From positions 1-60,570 of the forward strand of contig JABHDX010000092.1 of the NCBI GenBank assembly GCA_018672815.1: DNA of 60,570 bases. Direction: 5' to 3'. Made by a program: the position numbers and the translations under genes. Below the pieces are notes generated by a model that did not search any database, had not been told where the DNA came from, and saw nothing but the letters and a program-made list of their open reading frames with translations. The number at the start of each line of letters is the position of its first letter. Position 1 is the stretch's first letter. Positions 55,619 to 60,570 of the stretch are shown piece after piece. This stretch comes from Gammaproteobacteria bacterium (lineage in GTDB: Bacteria; Pseudomonadota; Gammaproteobacteria; UBA11654).

Positions 55619-56095
55619 TTATTTAATTTCTTGTTTGGAGATTATTACACCATTTTTATCGCAATATACCCAATCTCCCTGTTGCACATAAATGCCATTG
55701 AGAACAAGCACTTCTCCAATAAGACCTCGATCTAACTTTTTACTTTTTTTTGGTATCACTCCCAATGCAAAAATGCCAATATCTATGGAATTAAGTATCT
55801 CGACATCTCTCACGCACCCAATGATTATGACACCTGCCCACTCATTTTTCTGAGCATTGGCTGCGATTTGATCGCCAAGTAAAGCAACTTTTCTGCTTTC
55901 TCCTCCATCAACTATTAATACTCTTCCATCACCAGGTGTTGCTAAGATGCCTTTAATTTTAGAGTTATCATTTGGTGCTTTTATGGTTTCTACTTGCCCA
56001 AAGAAACTACTCTTAGCACCATAAGATTTAAATTGATAAGGAAGAAAATCAAGATCAGGATAGTTGTCAGAAATATCAGGTGTGGAAAGTATCAT
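55619..56095 (-). CDS. rraA: RraA-family protein
   Basis: The 158-residue protein begins LSTPDISDNYPDLDFLPYQFKSYGAKSSFFGQVETIKAP, close to RraA, which binds RNase E in E. coli and slows RNA decay. GDGRVLIVDGGESRKVALLGDQIAANAQKNEWAGVIIIGCVRDVE carries the glycine-rich ligand loop and the Arg-Asp pair of the related aldolase family. A 4-hydroxy-4-methyl-2-oxoglutarate aldolase role is the alternative. It is the first gene of a run to cupin, DUF3604 and VOC genes. Confidence 0.88.
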   Translation of the reverse strand: MILSTPDISDNYPDLDFLPYQFKSYGAKSSFFGQVETIKAPNDNSKIKGILATPGDGRVLIVDGGESRKVALLGDQIAANAQKNEWAGVIIIGCVRDVEILNSIDIGIFALGVIPKKSKKLDRGLIGEVLVLNGIYVQQGDWVYCDKNGVIISKQEIK

Positions 56096-56102
56096 ATAAA
56101 TA

Positions 56103-56483
56103 TTATTGCTTCTTAAATAAATAAATACTAACTAGCAACATGAATGTCATTAAAATTTCTGCAGCAATAGCACTTATTAAAAAATCTGTTCCATGAAATA
56201 ACCCAGCATAAATTCTAAATAATGCTGCAAATGCCAATAAAGATACTGGCCCATAAAGCCATTCATGCTGTTTTGTATAAGCTCCTATGCAGGATAATAA
56301 CCCTACTGAAAAAAAGAAGGATGTAAAATCGCCTATAAAGGTATTTTTTCCTATTGCTGTTTCTGCATTAAGAGATTCAATCATACCAAGAGATGCAGCA
56401 GCTGAAGAAGGATCTAAAAGCCATCCAAATGCTTGAATAAGCATTATCAACCCGACTAATCCTGCTAATATTCTTGCCGTCAT
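56103..56483 (-). CDS. Small four-helix membrane protein, DUF4345-like
   Basis: The 126-residue protein has four hydrophobic segments: residues 5-20 (ILAGLVGLIMLIQAFGW), about 51-68, 76-95 and 102-121. LLDPSSAAASLGM after the first helix and GDFTSFFFSVGLLSCIGAY in the second recall DUF4345-type proteins. No catalytic motif is seen. It starts 7 bases before rraA and 13 bases after the YwaF-like gene, so the three may be one transcript. Confidence 0.75.
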   Translation of the reverse strand: MTARILAGLVGLIMLIQAFGWLLDPSSAAASLGMIESLNAETAIGKNTFIGDFTSFFFSVGLLSCIGAYTKQHEWLYGPVSLLAFAALFRIYAGLFHGTDFLISAIAAEILMTFMLLVSIYLFKKQ

Positions 56484-56496
56484 TTACTGTCCTTAC

Positions 56497-57189
56497 TCAT
56501 GCAGATTTATCTTTTATTAAAAATGGCAGATAAGTTAAGAAAAATGCAAATATTGCTGCCGGTATTAATGCAAATATATGAAATGGAGCATCTGGAAAGA
56601 GATTCATAATCGTGTCGCCTGTTGGCTTCTCTTTAAGATACCAAAAATTAGCATCGACTCCCAATATTAGATTAAGGATATATACAATTAAAGTTAACAA
56701 AAGAGTCAATCGAACTACAAATAAAAAATCCTTAAAGTAAGGTCTCTCATTAAGAACGAAAACACCAATACCTACTCCGAGTAAAATCAGGCCATGGCCA
56801 TAATAAAAATTGATGTATTCTGGGTGTGGGTAGGCATACATCAATCCTGGTGTTATCAGTGCCATTGAAGCAGGAATAATGCCCCAAAAAAAAGCACAAT
56901 GAAAAAATCTTGCTCCATAACCTATAAGATACAATCCAATAGCGATTTTAGAAAAATCACACATATGGAGTGGAATTGCTTCTTGCCAAGCCATTTGATA
57001 GCTAAAAGCATTAAATATTTGCATGAAAGCATGCGTTAAAAGTAATACTCCAACTGCAATTTTTGCATGAGCTATATTTGTATCTGATTGAGATTTAATC
57101 CCAATGATAACTAAAGTTATTAGACCATATGTAAATACCAGCGTTAGTAAATGTGCTTGATCAAATAATATAAATGGATTCATAATCAT
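56497..57189 (-). CDS. YwaF/TIGR02206-like membrane protein
   Basis: The protein has six to seven hydrophobic segments, with QAHLLTLVFTYGLITLVIIG near the start, IPLHMCDFSKIAIGLYLIGYG in the middle and TGDTIMNLFPDAPFHIFALIPAAIFAFFLTYLPF at the end, the pattern of the TIGR02206/YwaF family of unknown role. I start at the ATG at 57189. A TTG at 57198 and an ATG at 57183 are alternatives, since no strong ribosome-binding site decides. It precedes the DUF4345-like gene. Confidence 0.8.
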   Translation of the reverse strand: MIMNPFILFDQAHLLTLVFTYGLITLVIIGIKSQSDTNIAHAKIAVGVLLLTHAFMQIFNAFSYQMAWQEAIPLHMCDFSKIAIGLYLIGYGARFFHCAFFWGIIPASMALITPGLMYAYPHPEYINFYYGHGLILLGVGIGVFVLNERPYFKDFLFVVRLTLLLTLIVYILNLILGVDANFWYLKEKPTGDTIMNLFPDAPFHIFALIPAAIFAFFLTYLPFLIKDKSA

Positions 57190-57222
57190 TTCTTTCAATC
57201 TGAGTCTTCCTCTTTAAATAAC

Positions 57223-57330
57223 TTAAGAGAAAAATAACATGAAAATTGTCATTACAAAAACAATTAATAAGTGAGTGTTTCTAATATTGATATCAGAAAT
57301 TGATTTTATTACTGCCATAGTATTATTCAT
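57223..57330 (-). CDS. Possible 35-residue membrane peptide
   Basis: An ATG at 57330 (or 57318) opens a short frame ending at TAA. The C-terminal half, NTHLLIVFVMTIFMLFFS, is one hydrophobic helix. There is no clear ribosome-binding site, and such frames arise easily in AT-rich DNA, so the call is weak. It fills most of the 166-base gap between the cytochrome-PQQ gene and the YwaF-like gene, which would otherwise be empty. Confidence 0.25.
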   Translation of the reverse strand: MNNTMAVIKSISDINIRNTHLLIVFVMTIFMLFFS

Positions 57331-57363
57331 TCAATAATTTTATAACTTAAATACTTATCGATC

Positions 57364-58905
57364 CTAGTTCTTTGAACGACTTATCTTAAGAATCTGGCCA
57401 CCGCTATCATTCTCCAGAAGGACATAAACTGAGCCATCATAACCGACCTCTATATCACGAAAGCGAGCAATGTCTTGTAATAGAAATTCAGTGCTTATAA
57501 AAGTCCTCTGATTGAATTCCATACGCATCAGGTCAGACGCTCTCAAGCTGCCAATAATGATATTACCAACCCATTCTGGAAACTGCTTTCCCTGATAGAA
57601 AACAAAACTTGAAATCGCTGGTGCAGGTGTTAAATCCAGCAATGGCTGAACCATATCTTGGGCATCAAACTCGATACCAAGTAATTTAGCAAAATTAATT
57701 GGTCTTCCATTATAGTTCACGCCATTAGAAATCAGTGGCCAACCATAATTCATTCCTGATTGAATCAAGTTTATTTCATCGCCCCCACGTGGTCCCATCT
57801 CAGAACTCCATAATTCATTTGACTCAACATTAAACTCCAGTCCTTGTGGATTACGATGGCCATAGGACCAAATAGCTTTAATAGCATCTGGATTATTTAA
57901 AAATGGATTATCCATGGGTATCCGACCATCATCATGCACTCTCATGATCTTGCCATAAGGTAGGCTTAAGTCTTGTACCCCAATATGCTCCATAGGTCCT
58001 TTCATGCCAACACTAAAATAGACAAACCCTTTATCATCAAAAGCTATTCGGCCTCCTGCAGCAATCTCAGGCATGGTGGTATAGGTTTCTTTATCAGCTT
58101 CCCAGATCACTTGCTCATCAACCCAAACTCCATCTTTAATTCGGCCACGAACAAGCTTATTCATGGACACAGGCTGCTCTTCTTTTCGACTCATAGCATT
58201 GCAATCGCTACAACGGTCACCAAAATGTAGATAAATCCAAGAATTATGTTCATAATCTGGGTGAAGAGCGACATCCATCATCCAACCTAAACCCATAGGC
58301 TGTCCTACAAATTGAAATGAATCATCATAAGCTTTGGGTGTACCATTAATATAATCAGAACGGCTTCCATCTGGGTTTACAATAGTCAAACCCAATTCCT
58401 TTTCCGTTAAAAGTATGGTTCCATCAGGCATAGGGGCGATACCAAATGGCAGTGCATCTAAATCACTAATAATTGTTTCAACAATAAAGTCATGCTTTTG
58501 AGTAGTGATAATACCCTCTGGCACTACTATTGGAGCATCGTAGCGAAAGTCATCTAGATTGGTTCCTTGACGTTGCTCAGAAATATACATTGCTAGAGCA
58601 AAAATCTTATCTTCATTTAATATTGATGACCAAGCAGGCATTCCCTTATCAGGAAAACCTTGTGTAATACTTTTAGTAATCTCGTCAACCTTACTTCCAT
58701 ACTTAAGATCCATGCCCACCAATGGTGATCCTTGGGCAGCACCACCAAGAGTCTTGCCATGACAAACTGCACATTCCTTTTGGTAGATCTTTGCAACAAA
58801 ATCTTCTTGTATAGGAATATTTAAATCCCTAAGATTAACCGCCTTTGTATCAGAAAAAACTACTAGTAAAAAAACAGAGATTATAAAAATATTATGAAAT
58901 TTCAT
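57364..58905 (-). CDS. Cytochrome c fused to a PQQ-dependent sugar dehydrogenase-like domain
   Basis: The 513-residue protein has a signal peptide (residues 1-22), then a class I cytochrome c domain with the haem motif CAVCH at residues 45-49 and the axial methionine in DKGMPAWSS. From about residue 130 a glucose/sorbosone dehydrogenase-like beta propeller follows: LPFGIAPMPDGTILLTEKELGL, MDVALHPDYEHNSWIYLHFGD, SYGHRNPQGLEF, GPRGGDEINLIQSGMNYGWP. Such domains oxidise sugars or alcohols with PQQ. Fusion would pass electrons straight to the haem. The cytochrome is N-terminal here. Confidence 0.9.
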   Translation of the reverse strand: MKFHNIFIISVFLLVVFSDTKAVNLRDLNIPIQEDFVAKIYQKECAVCHGKTLGGAAQGSPLVGMDLKYGSKVDEITKSITQGFPDKGMPAWSSILNEDKIFALAMYISEQRQGTNLDDFRYDAPIVVPEGIITTQKHDFIVETIISDLDALPFGIAPMPDGTILLTEKELGLTIVNPDGSRSDYINGTPKAYDDSFQFVGQPMGLGWMMDVALHPDYEHNSWIYLHFGDRCSDCNAMSRKEEQPVSMNKLVRGRIKDGVWVDEQVIWEADKETYTTMPEIAAGGRIAFDDKGFVYFSVGMKGPMEHIGVQDLSLPYGKIMRVHDDGRIPMDNPFLNNPDAIKAIWSYGHRNPQGLEFNVESNELWSSEMGPRGGDEINLIQSGMNYGWPLISNGVNYNGRPINFAKLLGIEFDAQDMVQPLLDLTPAPAISSFVFYQGKQFPEWVGNIIIGSLRASDLMRMEFNQRTFISTEFLLQDIARFRDIEVGYDGSVYVLLENDSGGQILKISRSKN

Positions 58906-59004
58906 ATTTCATCCTTTAAGGTTTTGTAATATTAGTACCACAGTTAATCCTATATAAGAATTTTATTGTGGTTTATACTTTCTAATTTAAGCAAGAAGCT
59001 TCAA

Positions 59005-59472
59005 ATGACTAAATATAATGATATCAATTTAACTGAAGTAGAAGATTTCCTTAATTCTTGGAAAAATGGAGTCATTGATATTGGAATGGCACACCAAGAA
59101 GGTAATGATTATAGACAGAATGCTCAAGCTTTCATAAAAAGACATTACGCGTTTGACGCTGGTAAAGTTCTATTCAAACCGACATTTACCAACAATGTTG
59201 CCTTCAGAAACAATCTTGAAGGGGCTCTCTCCTATTTTGTTTCTGGTGATATTTCAGAAGATTCTGGTTTTGCACTAAAGCCATGGGAAGATATCCAAGC
59301 TTCGGAAGTTAACTATATAATTGAAGATAATCTTTGTGCCGTGATGGGGTGCCTTAATTTAAAACCTAAACATTCAGAAACTAAAACTAGAATTGCTTTT
59401 ACTTTTATATTGGTAAACATCAATGGTGAGTTGAAGATTAAAGTGCATCACTCATCCGAAATTAAATACTAA
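59005..59472 (+). CDS. NTF2/SnoaL-like protein of unknown function
   Basis: From the ATG at 59005, with AGAAG at a usable distance, the 155-residue protein reads VEDFLNSWKNGVIDIGMAHQEG, FIKRHYAFDAGKVLFKPTF, GALSYFVSGD and IKVHHSSEIKY. This looks like an NTF2-like cone fold (SnoaL type), common in marine bacteria and algae, sometimes mislabelled as phosphoribosyl-AMP cyclohydrolase. The in-frame ATG at 58966 would add 13 residues. It is divergent from the PQQ dehydrogenase gene, with an imperfect CCACA/TGTGG dyad in the gap. Confidence 0.78.
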   Translation: MTKYNDINLTEVEDFLNSWKNGVIDIGMAHQEGNDYRQNAQAFIKRHYAFDAGKVLFKPTFTNNVAFRNNLEGALSYFVSGDISEDSGFALKPWEDIQASEVNYIIEDNLCAVMGCLNLKPKHSETKTRIAFTFILVNINGELKIKVHHSSEIKY

Positions 59473-59519
59473 ACAAACCTCTATTAGTGGAACAGAATAA
59501 ACTATGAGAGGATAGACTG

Positions 59520-60311
59520 ATGAGTGTTGTATTACTAACCAATAATAAAAACGGCGCAAAGAATATTGATGCAAGTCGTCAAGCAACCAATAAGTCAAAT
59601 CTTGAGGAAGGCATTATATGCTGGCAAGAGATACTAACTATTGATGAAGAAAAATTTCCCAACTATAGGAACTACAAGTCATCAAATAAAAACACTCAAC
59701 AACAAGTCTCTGTGACAATCCCAAACAGATTAACAAAGAACTTTATTCATTATGGTCTCGATTCCCCCAATGATATTTCTTGGGTTCATATAAAAGAAAT
59801 GGCAAAGAAGTATTTAGAATCAGATGATTGGCTACAAATAAATTTCTGCAAAGATTCAACCAGACAAAGTGTTGATGAGCAAGTACAAAGAAGAATGCTT
59901 AATGAATATCTTGGAGAAAATACATTCACCAAATGCAAACCAAGCATGTTTGTATATAACGGGAAACTTTTAAATAAGAAGGACTATAAAGCCCATGAAG
60001 GATCGCAAGTAAAAACACGAAAAGATATTGATACATTTGGAAACTATAAAAATAATAAGTTTTGGATTTTTCAAAAATATGCAAAAGTATCTGGCGGTCA
60101 TCAGGATAATGTCTCTATAGAGACTACACATTTCTTAAATGATGCGGATGTCTATGCTAATAAAAACAAGAATAATAATTTCTTTATTGCTCAATTGGAT
60201 GGAAATTTCATTGAAAGCTTATTTCCAAAATTTAAGAAAGAAACTATTAATACTAATAGAGTATTTGTTGGCAATACTGAGGAAGTTATTGATTGGATTA
60301 GAAAGATCTAG
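59520..60311 (+). CDS. Probable type II restriction endonuclease
   Basis: The 263-residue protein is soluble and rich in lysine and asparagine. I assign it mainly by context: it is convergent with and abuts a DNA methyltransferase. The C-terminal part (KFWIFQKYAKVSGGHQDNVSIETTHFL then FFIAQLDGNFIESLF) resembles restriction endonucleases I have seen, but a clear PD-(D/E)xK triad is not identifiable. Its recognition site is unknown. Its TAG stop shares the CTAG at 60308-60311 with the stop of the methyltransferase gene. Confidence 0.65.
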   Translation: MSVVLLTNNKNGAKNIDASRQATNKSNLEEGIICWQEILTIDEEKFPNYRNYKSSNKNTQQQVSVTIPNRLTKNFIHYGLDSPNDISWVHIKEMAKKYLESDDWLQINFCKDSTRQSVDEQVQRRMLNEYLGENTFTKCKPSMFVYNGKLLNKKDYKAHEGSQVKTRKDIDTFGNYKNNKFWIFQKYAKVSGGHQDNVSIETTHFLNDADVYANKNKNNNFFIAQLDGNFIESLFPKFKKETINTNRVFVGNTEEVIDWIRKI

Positions 60312-60570
60312 AAGATATCCAACTCTTTTTGTATGTTCTTAGCCTCAGTCAATAACCTTTTTTTTGAAAATTCTATATAGTTTTTGTCAATATCAGTGCC
60401 TATACCTTTCATCTCTGAAATAGTTGCCGCTAAAACAGTTGTGCCTGTTCCAACAAAAGGATCATAAACTACACTTCCTTTTTTGATGCCGCTAAATTTA
60501 ATGCATTGGATAGGTAGCATCAAGGGAAAAGTTGCAGGATGATTACCTCTACTCACTTTTCTAAAATTAT
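60308..60570 (-). CDS. DNA methyltransferase (beta-class N4/N6), 3' part only (runs off the right edge)
   Basis: The minus strand is open from the window edge to TAG at 60308. The visible C-terminal end reads GNHPATFPLMLPIQCIKFSG then DPFVGTGTTVLAATISEMKGIGTDIDKNYIEFSKKR, the SAM-binding motifs X and I in the order of beta-class methyltransferases, where the catalytic DPPY lies N-terminal and so beyond the edge. It would protect host DNA from the convergent endonuclease. A GTG at 60556 is unlikely as start because conserved sequence continues upstream. Confidence 0.88.
   Translation of the reverse strand, partial: NFRKVSRGNHPATFPLMLPIQCIKFSGIKKGSVVYDPFVGTGTTVLAATISEMKGIGTDIDKNYIEFSKKRLLTEAKNIQKELDIF

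Noticed and set aside
58920..58980. CCACA...TGTGG dyad between the PQQ dehydrogenase and NTF2-like genes
   Set aside because: The arms are short and the loop is long; the flanking similarity is imperfect, so it is not listed as a site.
59005..59472. Phosphoribosyl-AMP cyclohydrolase (HisI) label for the NTF2-like protein
   Set aside because: The HisI zinc and catalytic motifs are absent; the fold reads as NTF2/SnoaL-like.

Overview
The window is a compact, AT-rich bacterial chromosome segment. Gene content and order are gammaproteobacterial: truA-accD-folC-SPOR protein-cvpA-purF, prmB-aroC-asd, parE-parC, and glyA-nrdR-ribD-ribE-ribBA-ribH-nusB-thiL-pgpA. Intergenic gaps are very short, convergent genes overlap at their ends, and no mobile element is visible. 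Together with a haloalkane dehalogenase, an alkylsulfatase-like lipoprotein, paired acyl-CoA dehydrogenases and a DUF3604 protein, this suggests a streamlined marine gammaproteobacterium of the SAR86 type. That placement is inference; no rRNA is present to confirm it.

Layout. 1-545: the 5' part of a ferritin-like protein gene and a proline tRNA, both on the minus strand. 650-2935 (+): folD, an exported peptidyl-prolyl isomerase and lpxH. 2928-11419 (-): a housekeeping run purF, cvpA, SPOR protein, folC, accD, truA, asd, aroC, prmB. 11479-12443 (+): psd and a 42-residue membrane protein. 12450-17314 (-): a possible 29-residue peptide, efp, parC, parE. 17344-19810 (-): rubrerythrin, Fe-S protein and DUF3501 behind a perfect PerR-like palindrome. 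19907-28663: xseB (+), then on the minus strand pgpA, a methyltransferase, thiL, nusB, ribF, ribH, ribBA, ribE, ribD, nrdR, glyA. 28746-33003 (-): purL and DUF1820. 33159-36684 (+): an EamA permease, a Fur-box-controlled iron pair, and the alkylsulfatase-like lipoprotein. 36693-58905, nearly all minus strand: an accessory metabolic region with tadA, a dehalogenase, acyl-CoA dehydrogenases, amidohydrolase, PhzF, purT, a carboxyltransferase, a ferritin-like protein, M3 peptidase, a flavoprotein, an rraA/cupin/DUF3604/glyoxalase-like operon, small membrane proteins and a cytochrome c-PQQ dehydrogenase fusion. 59005-60570: an NTF2-like protein and a probable type II restriction-modification pair cut by the window edge.

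Most notable observations. Two phospholipid genes (psd and pgpA) have no ATG, GTG or TTG start where the family homology begins, and both appear to start at ATT four bases after a G-rich ribosome-binding site. A Fur box precedes an unlisted 46-residue membrane protein and a P19/Tp34-like periplasmic metal-binding protein. A perfect 15-bp palindrome precedes the rubrerythrin operon. Several long perfect inverted repeats lie in front of catabolic genes. The GTP cyclohydrolase II half of RibBA lacks its zinc cysteines. A 25-codon signal-peptide minigene sits inside the rraA-cupin operon.

The only gene-poor stretch approaching 300 bases is 420-679; it holds the proline tRNA and two promoter-like elements. 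No CRISPR array, insertion sequence, prophage or rRNA was seen.
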